A stretch of 64,000 nucleotides of DNA from Marinobacter maroccanus (GCF_002933275.1 NZ_PSSX01000001.1:1-64000); one strand, 5' to 3'; positions 28,726 to 38,167 are shown, counted from the stretch's first letter. Made by a program: numbers and translations. Notes: generated by a model not told the origin, from the letters alone.

Positions 28726-29250
28726 ATGGTTACCCAGACCGACGCAGGCAACCTCGTTCTCATCGGTATGCCCGGCAGTGGCAAGAGCACGGTGGGTGTT
28801 CTGCTGGCCAAGCGCCTGGGCCTCGGGTTTGTCGATACCGATTTGCTCATCCAGGAAGAAACTGGCCGCACCCTCCAGGCAATTGTAGACCAGGACGGCT
28901 ACGAAGCCCTGCGGCGAATCGAAGAGCAGGTGCTTCTCAAGCTGGATGTCCGTCACAAGGTGATCAGTACAGGGGGCAGCGCCGTCTACAGTGCCCGCGC
29001 CATGGAACACCTCAAGGCCAACGGTACCGTGGTGTTTCTCGACATCCCGCTCGAACTGGTCATCGAGCGAATCGGTGATCACAGCATGCGAGGCATTTCC
29101 CGGCGGCCGGATCAGTCGCTGGAAGCCTTGTTTGAAGAGCGGTTTGAATTGTATTCCCGGTATGCGGATCTGACCGTGAAGGGGGCAGGTCTGAATCAGG
29201 ATCAGGTCTGCGAGGCAGTCGTCGATAGCCTCTTTTCAGATCAGCAGTGA
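28726..29250 (+). CDS. Shikimate kinase-like protein, stand-alone
   Basis: The 174-aa product has the nucleoside kinase P-loop GMPGSGKST (residues 14-22), the DTD acidic motif (FVDTDLLIQEETGRTL) and a second glycine motif STGGSAVY where shikimate kinases have a GGGAV form. It lacks the usual RPLL motif, having ISRRPDQSLEAL instead. It is not next to aroB. It may be a divergent shikimate kinase or a kinase of another small molecule. The start ATG at 28726 has AAGAG just upstream; an in-frame ATG at 28681 is possible. Confidence 0.75.
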   Translation: MVTQTDAGNLVLIGMPGSGKSTVGVLLAKRLGLGFVDTDLLIQEETGRTLQAIVDQDGYEALRRIEEQVLLKLDVRHKVISTGGSAVYSARAMEHLKANGTVVFLDIPLELVIERIGDHSMRGISRRPDQSLEALFEERFELYSRYADLTVKGAGLNQDQVCEAVVDSLFSDQQ

Positions 29251-29331
29251 GTCCCAGCATTAGGTTTAGTTAAGGTGCATCAAGCCAGACCTCGCTGCTA
29301 CAGTCCAGGGATGTGTTTGGAGGACTGAACG

Positions 29332-29820
29332 ATGAAGAACTGGACATACGCGCTCGCTATCGCTTTTGTTGGAACCTTTTCAGGTGCTGCTCTGGCTGAA
29401 ACCTCACCGGAGCATTCCTCGTCGGATTCTTCCGTGGAGTCTCTTAAACAGGAGACCCGGGAGTTGGGCGAGGCGCTTCAGGAGTATGGTTCTGACCAGA
29501 AAGAGCAGGCCGAGGATTCGATCAACAAAACATTGTCCGCCCTGGACAAACGTATCCAGGAGCTTGAGCAACAACTCTCCGAAAACTGGGACGATATGAG
29601 CGACACCGCTCGGGAGCGGGCCCAGAAGAGCCTGGAGTCTTTGCGGGAACAGAGGGCTCGTGTTCAAACCTGGTACCAGGAGCTCAAAGAAAGTTCCGCG
29701 TCAGCGTGGGAACGTGCCCGCAAGGGATTTTCGGAGGCCTATGAAGCGCTTTCGGAGCAATGGAGTGATACCGAGAAAGAGCTGGATGACGGATCAGAAA
29801 AGCGCTCTGACAGCATCTGA
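29332..29820 (+). CDS. Exported coiled-coil hypothetical protein
   Basis: No family function is recognised. The 162-aa product begins with a signal peptide of about 22 residues (ending GAALA) and then is rich in Glu, Gln, Ser and Lys, with long heptad-like helices (for example LSALDKRIQELEQQL and SLESLREQRARVQTW). It is probably a periplasmic helical protein. An ATG with GGAGGA upstream marks a confident start. It lies 81 bp after the kinase-like gene. Confidence 0.8.
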   Translation: MKNWTYALAIAFVGTFSGAALAETSPEHSSSDSSVESLKQETRELGEALQEYGSDQKEQAEDSINKTLSALDKRIQELEQQLSENWDDMSDTARERAQKSLESLREQRARVQTWYQELKESSASAWERARKGFSEAYEALSEQWSDTEKELDDGSEKRSDSI

Positions 29821-29855
29821 GCAGACGCGACGAGTCTGATCTCACTTCGGTCTGA

Positions 29856-31205
29856 TTACGAAGTTTCCTGAGGCACTGGCTCGGACGGCAGCCTTTTCCC
29901 CGACCAGTTCTCCATCAAGCGGCAGGTGACCAGATCGCCGGTGACGTTGATGGCGGTCCGGCACATGTCCAGAATCCGATCCACGCCCATAATCAGGGCG
30001 ATGCCGCTGGGAGGAATGCCCACAGTCTGCAACACCATGGCAAGGATCACGATGCCTACCCCGGGCGTGGCCGGGGAGCCGATGGAGGCGCCTACGGCCA
30101 TGGCTACCACGAGCGCCATACTGCCCATACTGAGATCAATGCCGTAGACCTGTGCCAGGAATATCGTGGCAACCGCCTGATAGAGGGCTGTGCCATTCAT
30201 GTTGATGGTGGCACCGAGCGGAATCACGAACTGTGAGACTGAAGGCCGGACCCCCAGCTTGTCTTCGGCAGTGCGAATGGACAGGGGCATGACAGCTGCC
30301 GAGCTGGATGTGGAGAAGGCGAGCAGCAACACGTCCCGGGTGTCTTTCAGGAAGCGGACGGGGGATTGGCCTGCCAGCAGCTTCAGGATAAGCATGTAAA
30401 CGCCCAGCAGCACAATCAACCCGGCAATGACGGTCGCCACGTAGGAAGCCATGCCCAGCATTGCCCGGAACCCGAGGGTGGTTGTCAGCTGGGCCATGAG
30501 ACCAAACACGGCAATCGGGGCCAGGCGCATGGCCCACCGAACAACCGTCATGCAGATTTGCTGGAGCGAATCGAGCAGATCCAGCATCGGCCTGGATTTT
30601 TCCGGGGCCATGCTTACCAGGGCGATGCCGACAATGATGGAAAAGATCACCACCTGGAGCATCTGGCCTTCAACCATGGCATCCAGCGGGTTGCCGGGCA
30701 ATAGCCCGATCAGGGTGTTTGGCAGCTCATCCACACTGGGCATGCTGGCAACCGGCGCACTGTCTTCGGCCGTTACCATCGGAGTGCCGAGCCCGGTCAT
30801 CATTCTGCCGGGGTTGATGAGGTCGCCGATCCAGAGACCGATCGAAGCCGCCATGGCAGTAGTGATCACGAAGAATCCGGTTACCCTCAGGCCGAGCTTG
30901 CGCAACTGATCCAGGTCTTCGCTGGCGGCAAGCCCGCGAACCACCGAGGCAATCACCAGCGGGATCACAATCATCTGGATGGTGGCCAGGAACAATTGCC
31001 CGGGGAAAGCCAGCCAGTTCCCGATCAACGTGCCTGTTTCCGGTTTCACGAGTCCCACGGACGGACCGAGCAAGGTGCCGGTAATCAATCCGAGGAACAT
31101 GCCAATCAACACCTTCAGCCAGAGTTTTCCCTGCACCAGCCCCGAGAGGTAGCTGCTGAGATGACGAAGTGGCCTTGGGTAAAGATCGCTCGCCTGGTTT
31201 GGCAT
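29856..31205 (-). CDS. Dicarboxylate/amino acid:cation symporter (SDF family)
   Basis: The 449-aa membrane protein belongs to the DAACS (GltP/DctA) family. The serine-rich re-entrant loop is TSSSAAVMPLSIRTAEDKLG, and the substrate and ion motif INMNGTALYQAV follows. It should import glutamate, aspartate or C4-dicarboxylates with Na+ or H+. The start MPNQASDLY was chosen by position before the first membrane helix; in-frame starts further upstream cannot be excluded. Confidence 0.92.
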   Translation of the reverse strand: MPNQASDLYPRPLRHLSSYLSGLVQGKLWLKVLIGMFLGLITGTLLGPSVGLVKPETGTLIGNWLAFPGQLFLATIQMIVIPLVIASVVRGLAASEDLDQLRKLGLRVTGFFVITTAMAASIGLWIGDLINPGRMMTGLGTPMVTAEDSAPVASMPSVDELPNTLIGLLPGNPLDAMVEGQMLQVVIFSIIVGIALVSMAPEKSRPMLDLLDSLQQICMTVVRWAMRLAPIAVFGLMAQLTTTLGFRAMLGMASYVATVIAGLIVLLGVYMLILKLLAGQSPVRFLKDTRDVLLLAFSTSSSAAVMPLSIRTAEDKLGVRPSVSQFVIPLGATINMNGTALYQAVATIFLAQVYGIDLSMGSMALVVAMAVGASIGSPATPGVGIVILAMVLQTVGIPPSGIALIMGVDRILDMCRTAINVTGDLVTCRLMENWSGKRLPSEPVPQETS

Positions 31206-31282
31206 TACCGTAAATCGTCCCTGTTTCTGGTGAGAGTCCCCTACAAGCATAGCCCATGCTCGCGAAGGCTTTGTGAGGCAGA

Positions 31283-31981
31283 TCAATCAGGCATCAAACT
31301 GATTTCTTCGGCAGTGAGAGGGCGGTATTCGCCGACAGCCAGCGTGTGGTCCAGCCAGATAGTCCCCATTCGTTCCCGATGCAGAGCAGTCACGCGATTG
31401 CCGACGGCATGGAATATGCGCTTGACCTGATGGTAACGGCCCTCGTAGATGGTCACTCTGGCTTCACAGGGGGCCAGGATTTCCAGGGGCGCAGGCGAAG
31501 TGGTCAGCTGTTCGTATTCAAACCAGATGCCTTCCGCGAATCGATGAGGGGTGTCTGGAGAAATCGGATAGGCGGTGCCGACCCGGTACACTTTCGGGAT
31601 CTTGATGCGGGGCTCGGTGAGCTGACGTGACCAGCGGCCATCGTTGGTGAGAATCAGCAAGCCGGTACTGGCGCGGTCGAGCCGTCCGGCAATATGCAGG
31701 TCCTCGCGCAGTTCCGGCGTTATCAGCTCCATTACGGTCCGGTGGGTGTCGTCGAGCGTTGCGCTCAGAAAGCCTGCGGGTTTGTGGAGCATAAGGTAGT
31801 GGCAGGTTTTAGCCTCTTGAATGATCTCGCCGTCCATCCGTACCCATGAAAAACGATCCACCTCGGCAGCAGGGTCTCGGCAGATGAGGTCATTCACGGC
31901 CACCCGACCGGAAGCGATCAGGAAATTGGCGTTGCGACGACTGACGCCGTTCCGGTTGCTGAGAATTCGGGAAAGCTTCAT
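31283..31981 (-). CDS. 16S rRNA pseudouridine synthase, RsuA family
   Basis: The 232-aa protein has an N-terminal S4 RNA-binding domain (KLSRILSNRNGVSRRNANFLIASGRV) and the catalytic motif GRLDRASTGLLILTNDG, whose aspartate D102 attacks uridine. The KPAGFLSA segment and overall length agree with RsuA (U516 in 16S rRNA), though paralogues RluE/RluF cannot be fully excluded. Confidence 0.9.
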   Translation of the reverse strand: MKLSRILSNRNGVSRRNANFLIASGRVAVNDLICRDPAAEVDRFSWVRMDGEIIQEAKTCHYLMLHKPAGFLSATLDDTHRTVMELITPELREDLHIAGRLDRASTGLLILTNDGRWSRQLTEPRIKIPKVYRVGTAYPISPDTPHRFAEGIWFEYEQLTTSPAPLEILAPCEARVTIYEGRYHQVKRIFHAVGNRVTALHRERMGTIWLDHTLAVGEYRPLTAEEISLMPD

Positions 31982-32035
31982 GGTGTGAATCGGCTATGCT
32001 GAATGTAAACCCCGACAATAATACGAGGAAATGCC

Positions 32036-32275
32036 ATGCCATTCTCTGTTGATCACCTTGCCGAACTCAATCTGCTGGGCCAGTTTCCCTCAACGTCTAC
32101 CCAGGAGGGCCTCAAGGTGCACGCCCACTCGGCGGCCCCGGAAACGGTGAGGGCCGCTGAGAGCCTGCACGCCAAAGGTCTGATCAGCCAGAAAGACGGA
32201 GGCTACCTCACCCCGCTCGGAGCGGAAGCCGTAGACCTGACTCAGAAACTCCAGTCGATTCTCAGCAGCTCATGA
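32036..32275 (+). CDS. TIGR02647 family small protein
   Basis: The 79-aa protein looks like a member of TIGR02647, a conserved gammaproteobacterial family of unknown function. The pattern of short helices and a turn ending in LTPLGAEAVDL resembles a small winged-helix, but DNA binding is not shown. GAGGAA precedes the ATG. It is divergent from the pseudouridine synthase. Confidence 0.78.
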   Translation: MPFSVDHLAELNLLGQFPSTSTQEGLKVHAHSAAPETVRAAESLHAKGLISQKDGGYLTPLGAEAVDLTQKLQSILSSS

Positions 32276-32334
32276 TGCGAGGATGATCGGCCCGGCCTTT
32301 GAGACCCGGTGTCCTCCCGGGTTAGGGTGAGGTC

Positions 32335-33069
32335 ATGAGCAACTGGAAAAAATCGCCCCTCCTCTGGATGGGCGGAAGCATTGCCGGCGTCGGGCTGATT
32401 GTTGGTCTGCTGTATGCGTTCGGGGTCCATCAGCAGGTGTTGGACTTGTTGCGCTGGTTCGATAATCAGGGTGCCTGGGCAGCTTTTCTGTTTATCGGCA
32501 TCATGGTGCTGGCGATGGTGCTCCTGCTTCCGGGGGTGCTGCTGACTACCGGCGCCGGCTTTGTGTTTGGTGTGCTGGAAGGCACAGCGTATGTGGTAGT
32601 GGGGACCACCCTCGGTTCGGCCATTGCCTTTCTTATTGCCCGGCATTTCCTGGGTGAGCACGCCCATGTGTATATCCGCAATCGGGCCCGATTGTCTGTG
32701 GTGAGTGACGAAATGGCACCCCATGGCTGGAAAATCGTGCTGCTCACCCGCTTGATTCCTTTCTTTCCGGGCAAACTGTCCAATTTCCTGTTCGGTCTCA
32801 CCAATTTCTCGTTCGGCGGCTTTGTGGCTGGAACCTTCCTCGGGGTTATTCCTTTTTCGCTCCACAACGTGTACCTGGGGTCGCTGGCCGCTGACCTGTC
32901 CACCCTGGGCGCTCGGGAGACTGGTCGTACACCGTTGGAGTGGGCCATTTACGGTGCCGGTTTCGTAGGCACTGTGCTGGCGGTTGTTTTTCTCAACCGT
33001 CTCGCCCGCCGGGCACTGGCCCAATACCAAGTTGAGACCCAACCAACAGAACAGGAGGCAAACCAATGA
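32335..33069 (+). CDS. TVP38/TMEM64 (DedA-like) family membrane protein
   Basis: The 244-aa protein has several membrane segments and the VTT-domain signature, including the re-entrant FPGKLSNFLFGLTNFSF region with RLIPFFPG just before it. Family members act in membrane lipid movement or envelope maintenance; no exact role can be read here. Its TGA overlaps the ATG of the next gene by 4 bp, so the two are probably translationally coupled. Confidence 0.88.
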   Translation: MSNWKKSPLLWMGGSIAGVGLIVGLLYAFGVHQQVLDLLRWFDNQGAWAAFLFIGIMVLAMVLLLPGVLLTTGAGFVFGVLEGTAYVVVGTTLGSAIAFLIARHFLGEHAHVYIRNRARLSVVSDEMAPHGWKIVLLTRLIPFFPGKLSNFLFGLTNFSFGGFVAGTFLGVIPFSLHNVYLGSLAADLSTLGARETGRTPLEWAIYGAGFVGTVLAVVFLNRLARRALAQYQVETQPTEQEANQ

Positions 33070-35261
33070 GCTGGATGAAGTGGCTGCCCTGGCGTTATCT
33101 GGTAAAGCGGGTGGCCCATCGTCATGGTTTTCTGGATCCGATCGCGCTTCTGGGCAAACTGCACAGTTTTGCCCAGCCCTCCGAGGTGGGGGAGCCCATC
33201 GAGCTGCTCAGAGCGGGCGTGGTTTTCCACGCGCGGGGGCTGATTAACAGCCGTGTCATCCAGCATAACCTGGATTGGGTCTGGCCTTACTGGGTGGAGC
33301 GTCAGTTCGACCCCGAAGATGTTGCCTTCATTCCCCGGGCGTTCTCCATCACCCATATCAATCTGAGTAACCGTAACTGGACAGCGATCGGCCAGCCGGA
33401 TGTGGATGAACTACCGGTTGTTGACCCGCGGGGATTGCTGACGCCATTCCACGACGGCTGGTCACTGGATGCCTGGGTGTTGGCGGATGACGGCCGATGT
33501 CTTTTGCCGTCTCGCAGCAAGACCGCCCGGCAGCGTCAGGAATTCGAGGAGGGCCCCTGTATAGTGACCGAATCCGAACTGGAAGGTTTGAGCCTGACCA
33601 GTCGTTCCCGGGTGGTGGTGGAAAATGGCCGGCCGGTGTGCGAGTTGGTTCTGAAGGCGCGGTCAGAGACATCCGGATCACTGGTGCTTGCGCTGCGTCC
33701 GGCCAACCCTGAGGGGATCAGTTTTATAAACAAGGTCCGGCTGTCCGAGCAGAGGGATGCCTGGACCGTGGATGGCAAACAGGCGGTGTTCTTCAGTCGG
33801 CCGGCGGAGCGGCACCATGTCTCGGACTACCGCCAGGGTGACGTTCGCATTCACCTGCAGGACATAGAGGACCAGAGTGAAGGCCAGTGCGATGTCGGTA
33901 TGGTTACAGCCGCCGCGCTGTTTACGGTCAAGGCCGGGGAGGAGTCAGAACTTACGATAAGGGTGCCGCTGTCTGGTGATTCTGCGCCTGCCATCCGTTC
34001 TGATGCCTGGGACAGAGCTCTGGAAGGCTATGCCCGACTGGAGTGCCCCGATGAAACCTGGCAGTTTCTATACGAGGCGGCTCTTCATTCCCTGGTGCTG
34101 CATTCGCCCGAGGATGTCTACCCCGGACCATACACCTACAAACGCTTCTGGTTTCGTGATGCCGCGTTCATCATCCACGCACTGCTCTGCGCCGGGCTTA
34201 CAGACCGGGCCGAAAGGGCGCTGTACCAGTTTCCGGCGCGGCAGCTGAAAAATGGCTATTTCCGCTCCCAGGAAGGGGAGTGGGATGCCAACGGTGAAGT
34301 GCTCTGGATTCTCCGGCGCTTCCATGAACTCACCGGCCGGCCGCTGCACCGTGAATGGCAGGAGCCCGTGCGTAAGGGCGCTCATTGGATCGAGAACAAA
34401 CGCCTCAGTGAGGCCATTGATGAGCCTCACGCCGGTCTGCTGCCCGCAGGTTTCAGTGCCGAGCACCTGGGGCCCAATGATTATTACTACTGGGACGATT
34501 TCTGGGGAATCGCCGGCCTAAAGGCCGCCGAAGCACTGCTTGCCCCCATTGACCGGGAAACCAGCGAGCATTTTGGCGCCGGTGCCCGGGAGTTCAGTCA
34601 GACCGTTGATCGCAGTCTGGCAACCTGTGAGGAACGCCTGAAGCGACCGGGAATGCCGGCCTCGCCCTATCGTCGGCTGGATGCCGGCGCTATTGGCTCT
34701 CTGGCGATCGGTTACCCAACCCAGTTGTGTGAGCCGGATGACCCCAAGTTGCTCGACTGTGTAGAGTTCCTGCTCGACAAATGCTTTGTGAATGGGGCGT
34801 TCTATCAGGACATGATTCACTCGGGCCTTAACGCCTACCTGACCCTGCATGTGGCACAAGTACTCTTGCGCGCGGGTGATCCACGGTTTCTCGATCTGGT
34901 GGATGCCGTTGCCAGACTGGCATCGCCCACCGGGCAGTGGCCCGAAGCGATCCATCCAGCGACCGGGGGCGGCTGCATGGGCGATGGTCACCATGTCTGG
35001 GCATCTGCCGAATGGGTGTTGATGGTTCGCAACTGCTTTGTTCGGGAGGAGGGCGACCGCCTGATTCTCTGTTCCGGCATTCCCCCGCGTTGGCTTGAAC
35101 AGGACAAACCAATCCGCTTTGGTCCGGCACCGACCAGCTTCGGAAGCATTTCCATCACTATTAAGCCGCGGCCAGGTGAGGTGCATGGAGTAACCTGGGA
35201 GGGCAACTGGCACAAGGCAGAACCCACTATCGAGATCAGGCTTCCGGAGACTGACGGCTGA
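33066..35261 (+). CDS. Six-hairpin glycosidase-like protein
   Basis: The 731-aa protein has an N-terminal beta-rich part (to about residue 310) and a C-terminal (alpha/alpha)6-type domain. Likely catalytic region features are YKRFWFRDAAFIIHALL, GEWDANGEVLW, and GQWPEAIHP, followed by GDGHHVWASAEWVLMV, which recall GH15 and GH65 relatives. There is no signal peptide, so it is probably cytoplasmic. The substrate is unknown, and alignment to a defined GH family is not certain. Its start overlaps the TVP38-type gene by 4 bp. Confidence 0.75.
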   Translation: MSWMKWLPWRYLVKRVAHRHGFLDPIALLGKLHSFAQPSEVGEPIELLRAGVVFHARGLINSRVIQHNLDWVWPYWVERQFDPEDVAFIPRAFSITHINLSNRNWTAIGQPDVDELPVVDPRGLLTPFHDGWSLDAWVLADDGRCLLPSRSKTARQRQEFEEGPCIVTESELEGLSLTSRSRVVVENGRPVCELVLKARSETSGSLVLALRPANPEGISFINKVRLSEQRDAWTVDGKQAVFFSRPAERHHVSDYRQGDVRIHLQDIEDQSEGQCDVGMVTAAALFTVKAGEESELTIRVPLSGDSAPAIRSDAWDRALEGYARLECPDETWQFLYEAALHSLVLHSPEDVYPGPYTYKRFWFRDAAFIIHALLCAGLTDRAERALYQFPARQLKNGYFRSQEGEWDANGEVLWILRRFHELTGRPLHREWQEPVRKGAHWIENKRLSEAIDEPHAGLLPAGFSAEHLGPNDYYYWDDFWGIAGLKAAEALLAPIDRETSEHFGAGAREFSQTVDRSLATCEERLKRPGMPASPYRRLDAGAIGSLAIGYPTQLCEPDDPKLLDCVEFLLDKCFVNGAFYQDMIHSGLNAYLTLHVAQVLLRAGDPRFLDLVDAVARLASPTGQWPEAIHPATGGGCMGDGHHVWASAEWVLMVRNCFVREEGDRLILCSGIPPRWLEQDKPIRFGPAPTSFGSISITIKPRPGEVHGVTWEGNWHKAEPTIEIRLPETDG

Positions 35262-35364
35262 CAATCTGTACTGGTCATGAAACCGGTTTTCTGTATCTGT
35301 TTTGTTTGCCTGCTAACTTATAAAGTAAGCTGACTGACAAATACATCGAATCCGGTTGGGGTCC

Positions 35365-36252
35365 ATGCGTTCACTGTTCTTCTCGTTTTTCGTGCCCGCG
35401 CTGTTTGTCTGGCTTTGGAGTACCGGTTTTATCGGCGCCAAGTACGGTCTGCCGTTTGCGGAGCCGTTTACGCTGCTGCTGATCCGCATGCTGTTGACAC
35501 TGGTGTTGCTGGCGGGGCTGGCCTGGATCATGAAAACCCGTTGGCCGGGCTGGCGCGGTGCCGGACATCTTGCGGTCACCGGAATGCTGGTTCATGGCTG
35601 CTACCTCGGCGGGGTCTACTACGCGATCCAGGACGGTATGGCGTCCGGGATTGTTTCCCTGATTGTTGGCTTGCAGCCGCTTGTAACCGCGGCTGCGGCA
35701 GTTGTCTTCCTTAAGGAATCTGTCACTGGTCGGCAGTGGGCCGGGCTGGCCCTGGGCCTTGTCGGTGTTGCCCTGGTGCTTCTGGAAAAATTTGGAGTCA
35801 ACGGCTCAGACTCAATGTACTCACCCTGGAGCCTGCTCTGGGCCGTTTTTGCACTTGCCGGCATATCAATGGGCACCGTCTATCAGAAACGATACGGCAC
35901 CAACGCGGATCTGGTGGCGGGCTCGCTGATTCAATTTTCGGCAGCGGCCGCCTTGTTTGCGGTCGGGGCTTTTGCCCTGGAAACCCGAGAGGTTGAGTGG
36001 ACTCTGCAATTGCAGTTGTCCATGGCTTGGCTTGTCGTGGGCTTATCCATCGGCGCCGTGTTGCTACTGATGTGGCTGATCCGCCAGGGTGCGGCTTCCC
36101 AGGTCGCCAGCCTGTTTTATCTGGTGCCACCGGTTACTGCACTGGAGGCGTTCCTTCTGTTCGACGAGCGTCTGGGCGCGCTTGCCATGACGGGTGGCCT
36201 GATCGCCATTGTTGGTGTGGCGTTGGTGGTTACCCAGAAAAAGCCTGCTTGA
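35365..36252 (+). CDS. DMT-superfamily permease (EamA domains)
   Basis: The 295-aa protein has about ten hydrophobic segments in two EamA repeats (for example WSTGFIGAKYGLPFAEP in the first, and GAASQVASLFYLVPPVTALE in the second), typical of drug/metabolite exporters. The substrate is unknown. ATG at 35365 is preferred over a TTG three codons upstream. It is followed 28 bp later by rarD on the same strand. Confidence 0.88.
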   Translation: MRSLFFSFFVPALFVWLWSTGFIGAKYGLPFAEPFTLLLIRMLLTLVLLAGLAWIMKTRWPGWRGAGHLAVTGMLVHGCYLGGVYYAIQDGMASGIVSLIVGLQPLVTAAAAVVFLKESVTGRQWAGLALGLVGVALVLLEKFGVNGSDSMYSPWSLLWAVFALAGISMGTVYQKRYGTNADLVAGSLIQFSAAAALFAVGAFALETREVEWTLQLQLSMAWLVVGLSIGAVLLLMWLIRQGAASQVASLFYLVPPVTALEAFLLFDERLGALAMTGGLIAIVGVALVVTQKKPA

Positions 36253-36280
36253 CACAATTGTTCCCAGGAGTGGTTATCAC

Positions 36281-37171
36281 ATGACGGAAGTGACCAAGGG
36301 CGTCTGGTATGGTCTGGGCGCCTACACCATCTGGGGCTGCTTTCCTCTCTTTTTTGCCCTGTTTGAGGGCGTTCCGGCGTTTGAAATCCTGATTCACCGG
36401 ATTATCTGGTCCTGTGTGTTTCTGGCCCTGGTCATCAGTGGCTTGCGGCGCTGGCCTGCGGTTCGGGCGGCGTTGGCAAATCCTTCCCAGCTCTGGCGGG
36501 TGCTTGCCTGTGCGTTGCTCATTGCCGCCAACTGGGGCATCTACATTTATTCGGTGGAAACCCGGCATGTTCTCCAGGCCAGTCTGGGCTATTTCCTGAC
36601 TCCGCTGGTGAATGTTGCCCTCGGCATGATCGTGCTTCGTGAACGTATGGGGCCATGGCAGATGGCAGCTGTCGTCCTTGCTGGCGTCGGTATCCTGATC
36701 CAGTTGGTGATACTCGGTGAGCTGCCCTGGATTTCTCTGGCTCTGGCCATCAGTTTTGGCACCTACGGCCTGGTTCGAAAACAGGTGATGCTGGATGGTC
36801 TGTCCGGGCTGTTTGTTGAAACCATGTTGCTGCTCCCGGTCGGCCTGCTTACCTTTGGTTGGCTTGCCAGGGAAGGAATGTCTCACTTTGGCGATAGCGC
36901 TTACCTTGGTGCCTTGCTGATGGCCAGCGGGATCGTGACTGCCATCCCGTTGCTCCTGTTTGCCGGTGCTGCCCGGCGCCTGCGGCTGGCGACCGTCGGC
37001 TTTCTGATGTACATCAACCCGACCCTTCAGTTCTTTATTGCCCTGCTTGTTTTCGGTGAGCCGTTAAGCGACGTTCAGTTGATCAGTTTCGTGGTGATCT
37101 GGATCGCACTGGGACTGTATAGCTGGTCTTCCTGGCACTACCGGCCACGGGTGCCGGTCGGCCAGGATTAA
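36281..37171 (+). CDS. rarD: RarD family permease (EamA superfamily)
   Basis: The 296-aa protein matches RarD: KGVWYGLGAYTIWGCFPLFF at the N-terminus, HRIIWS, and NWGIYIYSVETRHVLQASLG, with ten predicted helices. RarD proteins are annotated in chloramphenicol sensitivity, but the natural substrate is not established. A CAGGAG site precedes ATG at 36281. Confidence 0.9.
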   Translation: MTEVTKGVWYGLGAYTIWGCFPLFFALFEGVPAFEILIHRIIWSCVFLALVISGLRRWPAVRAALANPSQLWRVLACALLIAANWGIYIYSVETRHVLQASLGYFLTPLVNVALGMIVLRERMGPWQMAAVVLAGVGILIQLVILGELPWISLALAISFGTYGLVRKQVMLDGLSGLFVETMLLLPVGLLTFGWLAREGMSHFGDSAYLGALLMASGIVTAIPLLLFAGAARRLRLATVGFLMYINPTLQFFIALLVFGEPLSDVQLISFVVIWIALGLYSWSSWHYRPRVPVGQD

Positions 37172-37197
37172 ATCTGCCATCGTAAGGACTGCATCAC

Positions 37198-38088
37198 TCA
37201 GGAGAAGGTGGCGAGCAGATCATTAATGGCCCGGGCGAAGGGCACGGGTGAATCTTCCTGAAGAAAGTGTCCGCCCTTGAGGGTTATATGGGGCTGGTCT
37301 TTCGCGCCCGGAATCCTCTTCTGCATATACGCATCGCCGCCCCGGGTGATCGGGTCGCCGTTGCTGAAGGTGGTCAGAAACGGCTTTTCCCACCGTTCGA
37401 GCACTTTCCATGCGTTGCGGTTGGCCTCACTGGCGGGGTCATTCGGGTGCATTGGCACCAGCCGGGGGAAGGCCCGGGCGCCGGCTTTGTACTTTTTGCC
37501 AGGGAAGGGTGCGTCGTAGGCCCTCATTTCATCGGGCCCCAGCTTGCGAAAAGAGCCGGTGTTGATGATCCGTGCAATGGGAAACCAGGGACTGTGCAGG
37601 GCAAAATTCTTCCAGATCTTGAACGCCGGCGGGGCTTTCTGATCGCCGGTAGGCAGCATGCCGTTGCCGACCACAATAGCCCGGAATCGGTCGGGATTCT
37701 CCGCTGCCAGCCGCAGTCCTAACAGGGAGCCCCAGTCCTGGCAGACCAGAGTAACGTTGGTCAGGTCCAGTTGATCCAGGAACGATTGCATCCAGTCCAT
37801 GTGCTGCTGGTAGGAATAGTCGTCGATGGCCGTGGGTTTGTCAGATTTACCGAAACCGATCAGATCCGGTGCGATAACCCGGTGCCCGGCCGCCGCGCAT
37901 ATCGGAATCATATGGCGGTAGAGGTAGGACCAGGAAGGTTCACCGTGCATCATCAGAACGGGGCTTGCCTCGGCAGGCCCCTCATCGACGTAGTGCATTT
38001 GCAGACCGCTCACCTCCACATAGTGGGGCTCAAACGGATAGTCCAGAAGTCTTTCAAAGCGGCTTTCCGGGGTTCTGACAAAATCCAT
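37198..38088 (-). CDS. Haloalkane dehalogenase, HLD-I type
   Basis: The alpha/beta hydrolase (296 aa) resembles DhlA of Xanthobacter throughout: FVRTPESRFERLLDYPF, HGEPSWSYLYR, APDLIGFGKSDKP and CQDWGSLLGL. The nucleophile is D118, next to the halide-binding W119; the acid is probably D245 and the base H274 in GGHFLQED. It should hydrolyse haloalkanes to alcohols, but neighbouring epoxide hydrolases share the fold, so activity is not proven. The ATG at 38088 has AAGG upstream; a GTG 21 bp earlier has no ribosome site. Confidence 0.85.
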   Translation of the reverse strand: MDFVRTPESRFERLLDYPFEPHYVEVSGLQMHYVDEGPAEASPVLMMHGEPSWSYLYRHMIPICAAAGHRVIAPDLIGFGKSDKPTAIDDYSYQQHMDWMQSFLDQLDLTNVTLVCQDWGSLLGLRLAAENPDRFRAIVVGNGMLPTGDQKAPPAFKIWKNFALHSPWFPIARIINTGSFRKLGPDEMRAYDAPFPGKKYKAGARAFPRLVPMHPNDPASEANRNAWKVLERWEKPFLTTFSNGDPITRGGDAYMQKRIPGAKDQPHITLKGGHFLQEDSPVPFARAINDLLATFS

Positions 38089-38167
38089 TGCGCTTGCCTT
38101 TTTGTTCACTATTGTGAGGGAATGATTGCAAGAATTGTGCTGGAGCGAGGGGGCAGAGACAAGCGCA

